From Alteriqipengyuania halimionae (GTDB taxonomy: Bacteria > Pseudomonadota > Alphaproteobacteria > Sphingomonadales > Sphingomonadaceae): 64,000 nt of DNA. Positions 9,168-18,443 of this stretch are shown piece by piece. Position numbers and translations under genes: made by a program. The first letter of the stretch is position 1, and the number at the start of each line of letters is the position of its first letter. The stretch covers positions 1,364,001 to 1,428,000 of the forward strand of contig NZ_WTYR01000001.1 in NCBI RefSeq assembly GCF_009827575.1, read 5' to 3'. The notes below the pieces were generated by a model that was not told the origin of the DNA, did not search any database, and was given only the letters and a program-made list of their open reading frames with translations.

Positions 9168-9748
9168 TGACGGGCGGCGGGGCGATCTGGTTTGCAGGCG
9201 CGTTTGCGATCCTGGGGGTGGCGGTGCTCCGCCATTCCTGGGGTCGGCCGTCGCGCTCGCTGCTGTGGAACGGAGCAGGCTGGGCCGCGCTCGCTCTCGC
9301 CGCCTTGCTCGGGGCCCGCTCTGGAGGCGCCTGGGGCGTCGCCGTCACAGTCTGCGTCGCGACCACGGTCGCCCTCGTGTTTCTCGCTGGAGCTGCGAAT
9401 GAACGACCGGCCTGGCGACGTTCGACGCGCAAGGAGCGTCAATCGTCGGCGAAGCAAGCCGAAGCCGCGCGCTCGTTCGGCGCACGTCTGACGACCTTCG
9501 TCGTGGCGGGCCCCCTCGCTCTCGTCGCCTCCGTCCTGCTGGCACTCGCCGTGCGTGTCGCGCTGATGGCGGGCGGTACCGGACCGGCCAATGGCAATAC
9601 CGCCGTCCTCGGGCTGGTTCCGCTGGTTTGGCCGTTGCTGACCTTCGCGCTGCTGATGATCGAGCGGCGCCCGCGCCAGTTCGGCCTGTTGGCGATCGTG
9701 ACCGCCCTCGCCGCTCTCCCCGTGTTCACCGCAGGAGCCGCAACATGA
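9167..9748 (+). CDS. Small integral membrane protein of iron-uptake operon
   Basis: A 193-residue protein with about five hydrophobic segments (near residues 5-20, 35-48, 52-72, 108-130, 140-165 and 172-190, the last weaker), interrupted by a basic cytoplasmic stretch (RSTRKERQSSAKQ) around residues 84-97. I do not recognise a named domain. Its ATG overlaps the receptor stop (TGATG) and its stop overlaps the next start (ATGA), so it is translated between a siderophore receptor and a PepSY protein and probably helps the inner-membrane step of iron assimilation. This role is inference from position. Confidence 0.75.
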   Translation: MTGGGAIWFAGAFAILGVAVLRHSWGRPSRSLLWNGAGWAALALAALLGARSGGAWGVAVTVCVATTVALVFLAGAANERPAWRRSTRKERQSSAKQAEAARSFGARLTTFVVAGPLALVASVLLALAVRVALMAGGTGPANGNTAVLGLVPLVWPLLTFALLMIERRPRQFGLLAIVTALAALPVFTAGAAT

Positions 9749-11061
9749 GTTTCGCCTTCGCCAAGGATACCGTGCGCAAAGGCCTTTCCGTCCATCTCGC
9801 GATCGGCCTGGTGACGTGCGCGCTGCTCTATCTGATCTGCGCCACCGGCAGCGCCATCGTCCTGTACGAGGAGTTCCAGCGGGTCGAGCAGGCCGATGCG
9901 CCCGAAATGGACTCGATCGCGCCCGCCGCCGTGCAGCGCGGGATCGAGGCTGTCCTTGCCAGCGAGAGCGACGGTCCAACCACCACGCACCTCTACGTTC
10001 ATCTGCCGACAGACGCATTGCCGCGCACGACGATCACGACCGACACCCAGGCCGTTCATCTCGAAAGCGACGGATCGATTGCCGCGCCGGAAGAGAATGC
10101 ATGGGCCGAATTCCTGCTGGCACTGCATTATCGGCTCAACCTGCCCGCACTCTACGGAATGACGCTGGTCGGCGCGTTTGGTGCGATGATCGTCGCCCTG
10201 GCAGTCTCCGGGATCGTCGCCCATCCGCGCATCTTTCGCGATGCGTTTCGCCTGCGGGCACGCCGCAACGACGATGTAGCGACGCTCGACTGGCATAATC
10301 GTCTCGCGGTCTGGACCCTCCCCTTCGCGCTGGCGATCGCCCTGACCGGCGCGATGATCGGACTGTATTATATTTCCGGCGGTAGCCTCGCCGCGAGCGC
10401 CTATGGCGGCGACAGCGCTGCGGCCACCGCGCCCGTATTCGGAAGCGAACCGGAAGGGGATCCCGCCCCTGCCCCTGTCGCCAATGCGGTACCCGCGCTT
10501 CAATACATGGCGCAGAAACACCCCGAAGTGGAAATGACCTACCTCATTCTCCATGATCCAAGTACGGCGGGCCAGCATGTGCAGGTGATCGGCGAGCATC
10601 CGCGACGTCTGATTTTCGGCGAATACTACGCCTTCGGGCCCGAGGGTGATTTCCGCGGAACCGTAGGCCTCGCCGATGGCGCGATCGGGCAGCAGATTGC
10701 AGCATCGACCTACAATCTCCATTTCGGGAACTTCGGCGGCCTGCCGATCAAGATCGCCTATATCGTGTTCGGCATCGCGCTGACCGTCGTGGTGGCGACC
10801 GGCACCTTCATCTGGTTCAACAAGCGGGAACGACAGGGACGGCCAAGCGCACGGATGCGCGCGCTGTGGTGGGGCTTCGTCGCGGGTGTGCCCGTCGCGC
10901 TGGTGGCGACCTTCATCGCGCGGCTGACAATCGGCAATGACGCGCCCTTCGTCGCAATTTTCTGGGCTGTTACAGCGATTTCGCTCATCGCGGCATCTGT
11001 CCGAGTGCGTCGGCCTCTGCCGCATCTCGCCACGCCCATCGCCGCCGCGCCCGCTGAATGA
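9745..11061 (+). CDS. PepSY-associated TM domain protein
   Basis: Inner-membrane protein of 438 residues of the PepSY_TM family, often found next to TonB siderophore receptors and proposed to reduce or release iron from siderophores. Visible features are an N-terminal TM (LAIGLVTCALLYLICATGSAI), a periplasmic region, a second TM near residues 140-165 preceded by ALHYRLNLP, a third (WHNRLAVWTLPFALAIALTGA), a large periplasmic PepSY-like domain, then TMs near residues 335-355 and at the C-terminus. The LHYRLNLP and WHNRLAVW histidines are typical of the family and may bind haem or metal. The ATG overlaps the previous stop by four bases. It ends directly beside the converging uvrC gene with no gap. 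Confidence 0.85.
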   Translation: MSFAFAKDTVRKGLSVHLAIGLVTCALLYLICATGSAIVLYEEFQRVEQADAPEMDSIAPAAVQRGIEAVLASESDGPTTTHLYVHLPTDALPRTTITTDTQAVHLESDGSIAAPEENAWAEFLLALHYRLNLPALYGMTLVGAFGAMIVALAVSGIVAHPRIFRDAFRLRARRNDDVATLDWHNRLAVWTLPFALAIALTGAMIGLYYISGGSLAASAYGGDSAAATAPVFGSEPEGDPAPAPVANAVPALQYMAQKHPEVEMTYLILHDPSTAGQHVQVIGEHPRRLIFGEYYAFGPEGDFRGTVGLADGAIGQQIAASTYNLHFGNFGGLPIKIAYIVFGIALTVVVATGTFIWFNKRERQGRPSARMRALWWGFVAGVPVALVATFIARLTIGNDAPFVAIFWAVTAISLIAASVRVRRPLPHLATPIAAAPAE

Positions 11062-13023
11062 TCACCCGCCCGCGTGGTAGAAATCGTAGATCTTCTGCGC
11101 GACGCCTTCGCTGATGCCGGGGGTACGCTTGAGATCGTCGAGGGCGGCAGCGCGGACCTTGCTCGCGGTTCCGAAGGCCAGCAACAGCGCGCGCTTTCGT
11201 GAAGGCCCAATGCCGGGGATTTCATCGAGCGGGCTGGCGGTGATCGCCTTGGAACGCTTGGCGCGGTGGGCACCGATCGCGTAGCGATGGACTTCGTCGC
11301 GCAGGCGCTGGGCGTAGAACAGCACCGGCGAATTGGTCGGCAGGGTCTTTTCGCGGCCATCGGGGAAATGGAACACCTCGCGGCCTTCGCGGCCGTGATG
11401 TGGCCCCTTGGCGATACCGATCACCGGGACCCGATCGGCAATCCCCAAATCCTCAAGCACCGACATGACGCTCGAAATCTGTCCCTTGCCGCCGTCGATC
11501 AGGACGAGATCGGGCCAGACGGTCTCGTGGCTGTTCGATTTGCCTTCGTCGCCATCGGGATGTTCGGCGAGATTGCGGAAGCGCCGCTCCATGACTTCGC
11601 GCATCATCCCGAAATCGTCATTGGTCTGTGCGCTCTTGATATTGAACTTGCGATACTGGCTTTTCTCGAACCCCTCGGGCGAGGCCACCACCATTGCGCC
11701 GACGGCCTTGGCGCCCTGAATGTGCGAGTTGTCGTAGACCTCGATCCGCTTTGGCGCTTCCTCGAGCTCGAGGAATTCGGCGAGTTCGCGATTGATCTTG
11801 GCCTTGGTGCCGGTTTCGGCGAGCCGCCGCTCCAGCGATTCGGTCGCATTGCGGCTCGCCTGCTCCATCAGCTTGCGCCTTGTGCCGCGTTGCGGAATCG
11901 AGATCGCAACGGCATGCCCGGCCTTTTCGGCCAGTGCCTCGGCGAGCAATTCCTGCTCGGCCAGTTCGCGATCGACCAGGATCGTACGCGGAGGCGGGAC
12001 TTCTTCGTAGAATTGCAGCAGAACGTCGGCGAGCACTTCGCCCTCGTCTATATCCCCGGTGTTCTTGGGGAAAATCGCACGGTGCCCCCAGTTCTGGCCA
12101 CCACGAATGAAAAAGGCCTGCACCCCGATCTGGCCGCCCTTGGTGGCCAGCGCGAAGACGTCGGCATCGCCCACGCCTTGCGCGTTGATCGCCTGCGATC
12201 CCTGGATGAACGTCGCGGCGCGCAGCCGGTCGCGCAGCATCGCGGCGGTCTCGAAATCGAGCGCTTCGGCGGCCTTGGCCATGTCTTGCTCGATCTTGGC
12301 CTGCACCGCGCTCGACTTGCCCGACAGGAAATCCTTCGCCTCGCTCACCAGCGCCTCGTAGCCCTGCTCGTCGATCCGCCCCACGCACGGCGCCGAACAG
12401 CGCTTGATCTGGTAGAGCAGGCAGGGCCGGTCGCGATTGTTGAAGAAACTGTCGGTGCAGCTTCGCAGCAGGAACAGCTTCTGAAGCGCGTTCAGCGTCT
12501 TGTTCACCGATCCGGCGCTCGCGAAGGGGCCGTAGTAATTGCCCTTCGCGCGGCGCGCGCCGCGGTGTTTCTGGATACGCGGGAACGTGTGGTCGGCGCG
12601 CAGCAGGATGAAGGGAAAGCTCTTGTCGTCGCGCAGGAGGACGTTGAACGGCGGGCGGTAGCGCTTGATCAGCTGCGCTTCGAGCAGCAGCGCCTCGGCC
12701 TCCGAATTGGTGACCACGATTTCCATCGCGCGACACTGGCTGATCATACGCTGGATTCGGTTCGAAAGACCGTTGATTTGCGTATAGTTCGCCACCCGCG
12801 CCTTCAGGCTGCGCGCCTTGCCGACATACAGCACGTCACCGCGCGTATCGAGCATGCGATAGACGCCTGGCCGCGGCTTCAAAGTCTTCACCGTCTCACG
12901 GATCGCCGCGATTCCGGTCTCCAGATCGGGCTGCGCGCTGGCGACCGTGTAGGTCGCGCGTTCCTCGTTGAAACGCTCCTTGCCTCTGGGATCGTGGGGA
13001 GAACCTGCCTTGCTGCGCGACAT
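11062..13023 (-). CDS. uvrC: UvrABC excinuclease subunit C
   Basis: Nucleotide excision repair nuclease, 653 residues. An N-terminal GIY-YIG domain (PGVYRMLDTRGDVLYVGKA, about residues 53-71) makes the 3' incision. A UVR motif that contacts UvrB is seen at KIEQDMAKAAEALDFETAA. The RNase H-like 5'-incision domain carries EVYDNSHIQG and LVLIDGGKGQ. A C-terminal helix-hairpin-helix pair is visible (DEIPGIGPSRKRALL and KRTPGISEGVAQ). The cysteine cluster CLLYQIKRCSAPC is present. The first ~45 residues are less conserved, so an internal start is possible, but the ATG at 13023 is reasonable. Confidence 0.97.
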   Translation of the reverse strand: MSRSKAGSPHDPRGKERFNEERATYTVASAQPDLETGIAAIRETVKTLKPRPGVYRMLDTRGDVLYVGKARSLKARVANYTQINGLSNRIQRMISQCRAMEIVVTNSEAEALLLEAQLIKRYRPPFNVLLRDDKSFPFILLRADHTFPRIQKHRGARRAKGNYYGPFASAGSVNKTLNALQKLFLLRSCTDSFFNNRDRPCLLYQIKRCSAPCVGRIDEQGYEALVSEAKDFLSGKSSAVQAKIEQDMAKAAEALDFETAAMLRDRLRAATFIQGSQAINAQGVGDADVFALATKGGQIGVQAFFIRGGQNWGHRAIFPKNTGDIDEGEVLADVLLQFYEEVPPPRTILVDRELAEQELLAEALAEKAGHAVAISIPQRGTRRKLMEQASRNATESLERRLAETGTKAKINRELAEFLELEEAPKRIEVYDNSHIQGAKAVGAMVVASPEGFEKSQYRKFNIKSAQTNDDFGMMREVMERRFRNLAEHPDGDEGKSNSHETVWPDLVLIDGGKGQISSVMSVLEDLGIADRVPVIGIAKGPHHGREGREVFHFPDGREKTLPTNSPVLFYAQRLRDEVHRYAIGAHRAKRSKAITASPLDEIPGIGPSRKRALLLAFGTASKVRAAALDDLKRTPGISEGVAQKIYDFYHAGG

Positions 13024-13050
13024 GCGGGCTACATAGTGCGCCCGTCGCGG

Positions 13051-14163
13051 TCAGGCCAGAGGCGACGCGTCCACCGCTTCGCGCGACCATTTCTCGAACG
13101 CGTTGGACAGTTCCTCGATCGAGGTCGGCAGGCCGAATTCACCGCCGTGCCGCGCCAGCCAGTCGGGCACCGACCCTCGCGCCCGGATCGCACCGGCAAG
13201 ATGGCGGAAACACGTATCGTCACTGCACTTCTCGAAGAGAAAATCCAGGAACAAGCGCGTCTGACTGTAGAATGACGCCGCATCGCGACCGTCGGTGCGT
13301 TTCAGCAGCTTCTCCGCCGCCTCCCCGGACAGCGAGACTATTTGTGTCCCGCTCTGTGCAGCGAAATCGCCGCTTTCCCGCAATGCACGGAGATTTCCAA
13401 TCGTTGGATGCTCGGTTTCGAAATACTCGGCCAGCGTCCACGAGAATCCTTCGCCACCGTCGAAACGCTTCGCCTGCGCCTCATAGCGGGACTTGGTCAG
13501 CGTATCGTTTTCAAGGATGACCGCTGCAGCCTCGTCCAACCAATCGGGCGCGGAACTGCCATAGCGGAGTTCCGCGCGATCCCGGTTCAGACCGGCACCG
13601 CCATCACCAGCGCCATCGAACCAGCGATTGAACATGATGTGCCCCAACTCGTGCGCCATCGCGCCGAGCTCTACCGGAGAGGTCGGATCGAGTTCGTTGT
13701 CGCTCACCTTGTCGCCAAGCTTTGCCAGCGCTTGGGCGATCGCCTGGTCCTGCGCCTCGGGCGGGAGGCTGGCGGTTTGCCGTTTGACTTGTGCGATAAC
13801 CGACAAACGCCGCAATTGCGCCTTTGCTGCCTCGCCGATCCAGGGGAGGACCAGATACCCTGAATCGGCGAGACGCCCGGATAAACCATTGTCGATCTCC
13901 GCGGCCTCGATCACGGCGACAGGTGCCGTGTCGACGGCGAAGAGGTCGGCAAAGTTCTCGACGGCGTTATCTGCAGCCGCAACCATCGCCGAAAGATGCG
14001 CAGGCTGGGCGATCACCATGGCGTGATCGCCACTGGCACAACCGAGGCTTTCGCTCGCCAGATCTTCCACGACGTCGAGGTCACAGCTCCTCGGAGAACC
14101 GGCGAGAGCCTCACTTGAAAATGACGAGCACGCCAACAGAAAAACCAACGTCTTGAACCGCAT
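13051..14163 (-). CDS. Exported protein with HELGH metalloprotease motif
   Basis: A 370-residue protein with a signal peptide (cleavage near EALAGSP, residue ~22). The central AMAHELGHIMFNRWF segment has a gluzincin-type HExxH motif (H171, E172, H175), and downstream WLDEAAAVILEND (about residue 205) offers a candidate third zinc ligand glutamate, as in gluzincins. Cysteine pairs near the N-terminus (SCDLD, LGCASG) and C-terminus (KCSDDTC) suggest disulfides in the periplasm. I do not recognise a named family. It lies 27 bases upstream of uvrC on the same strand, probably by chance rather than functional linkage. Confidence 0.75.
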   Translation of the reverse strand: MRFKTLVFLLACSSFSSEALAGSPRSCDLDVVEDLASESLGCASGDHAMVIAQPAHLSAMVAAADNAVENFADLFAVDTAPVAVIEAAEIDNGLSGRLADSGYLVLPWIGEAAKAQLRRLSVIAQVKRQTASLPPEAQDQAIAQALAKLGDKVSDNELDPTSPVELGAMAHELGHIMFNRWFDGAGDGGAGLNRDRAELRYGSSAPDWLDEAAAVILENDTLTKSRYEAQAKRFDGGEGFSWTLAEYFETEHPTIGNLRALRESGDFAAQSGTQIVSLSGEAAEKLLKRTDGRDAASFYSQTRLFLDFLFEKCSDDTCFRHLAGAIRARGSVPDWLARHGGEFGLPTSIEELSNAFEKWSREAVDASPLA

Positions 14164-14311
14164 CGTTCACCCCTCAAAATTACAGGCGTAATCGATAAGC
14201 CATCAGGCTGAACCTTAGGTTTACGGGTGTGGTCGGTGACATCACAGAGTAGCCATTCGCAGCTACGCACAGGGGTGGCTTTTGCAGATCGTTGCGTTAA
14301 GCCTTTGACGC

Positions 14312-15733
14312 ATGACGACAGATCGCACGCTTACGCTCACGAAAATCGCCCATGCCCCTTCGCAGCTGTTTTGCGAATACACGATCGACGGGCTGACTTT
14401 TACTAATGCGATCTGGTACGAGAACATCGATTTCGATGCGTTGGGCGAAACGTTCGGCCCGGCCTTCATCCGGAAGGTGATGTTCCACATAGCCGCGTTC
14501 GAAATGAACAAGATCGTGAGCCTCAAGCCCGACCGGGTCGATTGGGGCGAATATGCCGATTTGGTGACTCCCGAATTCGGCGAATTGTGGCTGGCGATCT
14601 ACCGCAATGTCTGGGCGCAATGGCGGTTCGAAAACGATGAACCCGATTATCTCGGCCCGACCTTCGAATGCACCGGCAGCAACAGCCCCGATCCCGTCGG
14701 CGAGCGCGACCTTTCGGGCGGCTTCCTGTCCTTCTGCGGCGGGGGCAAGGATAGCCTGATCGCGCTCAAACTGCTGCACAAGCTTGGCCAGCCGCATGGT
14801 TCGCTGGCCTATGCGGCAAGTTTCTACGGGCGCATGGCACCCCAGCACGCGCTGATCGAACGCCTGCTCGACGGCTATGGCGTCGAAAACCGCCATCGCC
14901 AGTGGATCACCGACGATTTCCTCGACAGCCCGGTGCTCGAACTGCGCCCCGATCTGGGAGTCGATGCGGTCACGGCTGCCGAAACCCCCAGCTCGATCTT
15001 CGGCGTGATGCCCTACGTGCTGGCATCCGGGTATCGCTATGTCTGCCTTGCACACGAACGGAGCGCCGATGCGCCGCAGGTCGTATGGGACAAGACCGGC
15101 GAGCCGGTGAACCACCAATGGGGCAAATCCTACGAAGCCGAAAAGCTGCTCAACGACTACATCCGCGCCGAACTGCTCCGCGAATTCGACTATTTCAGCA
15201 TCCTCAAGCCTATCTACGACGTGTCGATCTTCGGCGCCCTGCGCGATGTGGCGCAGGCCGTGCCGCACACGCATAGCTGCAATATCGACAAGCCGTGGTG
15301 CCGCCGCTGTGCGAAATGTCTCTATGTCTGGCTCGGCTACACCGCGTTTCTCGATCGCGAGACGGTGGAGGCGACCTTCGGCCCTGAAAACCTGTTCGAT
15401 GTCGAAGAGAATCGCTTCCTGTTCCGCCAACTCGTCGGGCTGGAATCGCAATTGCCGTTCGAATGTATCGGCGAAGCCTCCGAAGCGGCGCTGTTCCTCG
15501 CCATGGCGCGCGCCAAGGGCTGGGGGGGCATCGCCTTCGAGGATTGCAGGGACGCGATCGACAATCTCGACCTCGGCCCGACACTCGACACCTATCTGTC
15601 GGTGATCATGAAAGACGCCAACATTCCCGATCAAATCCGCGATCGGCTGCAGGCCCTGCTCGAAGACAATGCGCGCGAGACCGCGGATTATATCCGCGCC
15701 ACGCTCGACCAGGCCGGGGCCCCCGCATCTTGA
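14312..15733 (+). CDS. PP-loop ATPase-like protein, possible MurL-type epimerase
   Basis: A soluble 473-residue protein. A PP-loop signature FCGGGKDS (residues 141-148) shows ATP binding with pyrophosphate chemistry, as in QueC/ThiI-like adenylating enzymes. Four cysteines at 323, 330, 333 and 336 (CNIDKPWCRRCAKC) form a likely zinc site. The N-terminal ~125 residues form a separate domain ending in WLAIYRNVWAQWRF. This architecture is compatible with MurL, the ATP-dependent UDP-MurNAc-L-Ala-L-Glu epimerase that works with MurD2 in Xanthomonas, but no MurD2 neighbour is visible here and the assignment is tentative. Its stop overlaps the next gene's TTG start, so the two are co-translated. Confidence 0.75.
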   Translation: MTTDRTLTLTKIAHAPSQLFCEYTIDGLTFTNAIWYENIDFDALGETFGPAFIRKVMFHIAAFEMNKIVSLKPDRVDWGEYADLVTPEFGELWLAIYRNVWAQWRFENDEPDYLGPTFECTGSNSPDPVGERDLSGGFLSFCGGGKDSLIALKLLHKLGQPHGSLAYAASFYGRMAPQHALIERLLDGYGVENRHRQWITDDFLDSPVLELRPDLGVDAVTAAETPSSIFGVMPYVLASGYRYVCLAHERSADAPQVVWDKTGEPVNHQWGKSYEAEKLLNDYIRAELLREFDYFSILKPIYDVSIFGALRDVAQAVPHTHSCNIDKPWCRRCAKCLYVWLGYTAFLDRETVEATFGPENLFDVEENRFLFRQLVGLESQLPFECIGEASEAALFLAMARAKGWGGIAFEDCRDAIDNLDLGPTLDTYLSVIMKDANIPDQIRDRLQALLEDNARETADYIRATLDQAGAPAS

Positions 15734-17091
15734 GCGGACCGTGGGTGCGCCGGGTCGCGTTCAACGCGCCGCTTTATACCGGGCTGTTCGTCGATGCCCG
15801 CGCGGCGGTGCGCGACCAGTTCACCGCGGTTCAGGACGCGATCGAGAGCGCCAGCCTGCCGCCGGGCGAGTGGGATGTCGCCCGATCGAAAGTCAGGGCC
15901 AGTGGCCTCCAGATCGACGTCGACAACCGCCGCGGCGTCACCATCATGCCGCGCTACATCGTCGAGCGGCGACTGCAGGGCGAGCAAATGGCCGCCGTGC
16001 TCGACGCACTCGGCCTGCCCCGCGAACTGGCCGACGAGAATCTGGGTGCGCGGTTCGTCGCCGATACGATCGCGGTGCGGCAACTCGATTTCGGCTACGC
16101 CAGCCTGCTGGTCGAAGGCGAGATCACGTGCGGCGAATGCACCGACATCAAGTCCTTCCGCGCGATGGTCGAAGGGTTGAGCTCGCAGGTGCCTTGCTGG
16201 ACCGCGCTGGTCGAACAGACCCGCACGGCGCTGCAGGACATTCTGCCCGAGGATTACCTGCTGCAATCGAACAGCGAGAACTCGCTGCCCGCACCGATCG
16301 TCAAGCAGCGCGACGAGGCCGGGGCGAAGATGCTCTGGGTCCACCGCATCTTTCAGTTCCGGCGCGGCGATCCGCTGGTCGACGAACAGGGCGAAGTCGA
16401 AGCCGTGGTCTTCCGCTACCAGCCCGACGACGTGCGCAATCTGTCGATCGACGATGCCTATGATTGCTATGTCGGGGTCGGCAATTCGCTGGTGATCGCG
16501 GGAGATGACGCCGATCCGGCCGATCTCGACGTCGTGCCGCGCGTGGTTGCGATGCAGAACGTCTATTGGGCGCGCCTCGAAAGCTTCGATGTCGAGCTGT
16601 TCCACTACGTCAACGAACTGAGCATCGAAGTCGACCAGCGCAATATCTCGGGCTTCGACAAGATCCAGGCGCTCGAGGAAAAGTCGCAGGAAATCGTCGA
16701 CCTGCTCGAATATGCCGAACTGTTCCGCTCGGCCTACAACGATTACGCCTATCACCTCGATCCGCAATCGCGGGTGCTCTGGCAGGAGATCGTCTCGTGC
16801 TGGGGAACGGACAACCGCTTCGACGCGGTCAACAACAAGCTCGCAACGCTGGAAAAGATGTACGACCGTGTGCGCGGATCGCTGCGCAGCCTCTATGACA
16901 GCCAGCTCAACACCTTCGTGATCTTCTTCACCCTGTTCGGGCTGATGTCGGTCGCAGTGGACATGATCGGCTTCGTGCAGGAAGGCTCGTTTCGCGGGGT
17001 CGACTATTTGCGGATCGGCATTCTCGGCATGATGTTGGTGGGCCTGTCGCTCGTGGGATGGAAATTGCTCGGTCGGCGTACTCCGCTGTGA
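15730..17091 (+). CDS. Protein with C-terminal coiled coil and two TM helices (CorA-like layout)
   Basis: A 453-residue protein starting at a TTG that overlaps the previous stop (TTGA); an ATG-started reading further upstream would run through the previous gene. The N-terminal ~250 residues are a mixed soluble domain without a recognised motif (one CGEC pair at ITCGECTD). A long helical segment follows (IEVDQRNISGFDKIQALEEK through KMYDRVRGSLRSLYDSQ), then two TM helices near residues 394-416 and 426-447, and a short basic tail. The arrangement of soluble domain, long helix and two terminal TMs recalls CorA/RMD1-like membrane proteins, but the GMN transport motif is absent. Function unknown; coupling to the PP-loop protein suggests a joint pathway. 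Confidence 0.75.
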   Translation: MSGPWVRRVAFNAPLYTGLFVDARAAVRDQFTAVQDAIESASLPPGEWDVARSKVRASGLQIDVDNRRGVTIMPRYIVERRLQGEQMAAVLDALGLPRELADENLGARFVADTIAVRQLDFGYASLLVEGEITCGECTDIKSFRAMVEGLSSQVPCWTALVEQTRTALQDILPEDYLLQSNSENSLPAPIVKQRDEAGAKMLWVHRIFQFRRGDPLVDEQGEVEAVVFRYQPDDVRNLSIDDAYDCYVGVGNSLVIAGDDADPADLDVVPRVVAMQNVYWARLESFDVELFHYVNELSIEVDQRNISGFDKIQALEEKSQEIVDLLEYAELFRSAYNDYAYHLDPQSRVLWQEIVSCWGTDNRFDAVNNKLATLEKMYDRVRGSLRSLYDSQLNTFVIFFTLFGLMSVAVDMIGFVQEGSFRGVDYLRIGILGMMLVGLSLVGWKLLGRRTPL

Positions 17092-17116
17092 TCGACACCG
17101 GGCGAAAGGGCCTGAC

Positions 17117-18388
17117 ATGACGAATACGACAATCGCGCCGCCGCGCACGGTCGGTTTCTGGGGCACGGCGCTGTTTCCGGTCAACGGGATGATCGGCGCA
17201 GGCATCTTCGCCCTGCCCGCCGTGCTCGCCGCCGCACTTGGCAATTTCGCTCCCTGGCTGATGCTGTTGGGCGGGCTGATGTTCCTGCCGCTGGCGTTGG
17301 TTTATGCTTGGCTCGCCGCCCGGTTCGAGCATTCGGGTGGCCCCGTCCTTTATGGCGAGGCGGCTTTCGGGCGCTTTATCGGCTTCCAGGCCGGCTGGGC
17401 GCGCTATGCCAGCAACATCGTGACGGCGGCGGCCAACACGCATGTGATGGTGACCTATCTGGCCGCGCTGTTTCCGTGGCTGGGCGGCGACATGCAACCG
17501 ATCGCGGTGGCGGTCCTGCTGGCGTTTTTCGTCGTCGTGAACCTCGTCGGCATGAAGAGCGCGGTCGGCACGCTGGGTGTGATGACGGCAGTCAAGCTGC
17601 TACCGCTGCTGCTGCTGGTGATCGCCGGACTGTTTGGCGGCGAACCGGGGATCGGCTTTACCCTTCCCCAGTTCACCGAGGTCGAAAGCGTGATCCTGCT
17701 GACCTATTATGCCTTCATGGGCTTCGAGACCGTGACCGAAGCGGCGGGCGAAATGAAGCGGGCCAAGCGCAACGTGCCGCTGGCGATGGTCAGCATGGTG
17801 ATGGCGGTCACACTGCTCTACGTGTTGGTGATCTGGGCCTATCTCGCGATCGCGCCCGATGCGGCGGAAGACAACGCACTGGCAGGGGCAGCGCGGGTGA
17901 TCATGGGCGATTGGGCTGCAGTGCTGATCGTGATCGCCGCCGCCTTCAGCATCGGCGCGAACAATCTGGGCAGCGGCACGACCCTGCCTCGTCTCACCTA
18001 TGGCATGTCCGAACGCGGACTTCTGCCACGCTGGTTCGCCAAGGTCGATCCACGCTTCCACACACCGCGCAACTCGATCCTGTTCTACGGAGTGTTCGCC
18101 GTGCTGTTCGGCCTGTGGGAAGGCTTCGAAGTGCTGGCGGTGGCGGGAACCTTGGTGCGGCTGACGACCTATCTGATTTGCTCGGCCGCCCTGCCCGTAC
18201 TCGAAAAGCGCGAAGGCGCGCTCAATCCGCTGCACCTCGCCTGCTCGCTGTTCGCAATCGCCAGCACGATCTGGGTCGCGACGCATGCCGATGCGCGCGC
18301 GTGGATGACGCTGGCAGCGATCATTGCGGGCGGCACGCTGCTTTACTTCATCGCCAGCCGTGAACGACCGGCGGGCGTGATCGACTGA
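17117..18388 (+). CDS. APC-family amino acid permease
   Basis: Inner-membrane transporter of 423 residues with about twelve hydrophobic helices. The N-terminal GFWGTALFPVNGMIGAGIFALP matches the first helix of the amino acid-polyamine-organocation family, with its unwound GxGIF substrate-binding segment. TYYAFMGFETVTEAAGEMK matches the conserved helix 6 to loop region. Length is slightly shorter than the usual 440-480. Substrate cannot be read from the sequence. It starts 25 bases after the two-TM protein and may be in the same transcript. Confidence 0.9.
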   Translation: MTNTTIAPPRTVGFWGTALFPVNGMIGAGIFALPAVLAAALGNFAPWLMLLGGLMFLPLALVYAWLAARFEHSGGPVLYGEAAFGRFIGFQAGWARYASNIVTAAANTHVMVTYLAALFPWLGGDMQPIAVAVLLAFFVVVNLVGMKSAVGTLGVMTAVKLLPLLLLVIAGLFGGEPGIGFTLPQFTEVESVILLTYYAFMGFETVTEAAGEMKRAKRNVPLAMVSMVMAVTLLYVLVIWAYLAIAPDAAEDNALAGAARVIMGDWAAVLIVIAAAFSIGANNLGSGTTLPRLTYGMSERGLLPRWFAKVDPRFHTPRNSILFYGVFAVLFGLWEGFEVLAVAGTLVRLTTYLICSAALPVLEKREGALNPLHLACSLFAIASTIWVATHADARAWMTLAAIIAGGTLLYFIASRERPAGVID

Positions 18389-18443
18389 CGCGCGAGGCCT
18401 GGATGAGGTTGGACAATTGGCTTCCACCTCCCATCTAGCAGGG

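Noticed and set aside
11266-13275. Very long open frame (669 codons) opposite uvrC
   Set aside because: It is antisense to a well-supported uvrC gene and has biased Arg/Leu/Asp-rich composition typical of shadow frames in GC-rich DNA.
15688-17244. 518-codon minus-strand frame over the two-TM protein
   Set aside because: Overlaps two well-supported plus-strand genes and lacks any domain.
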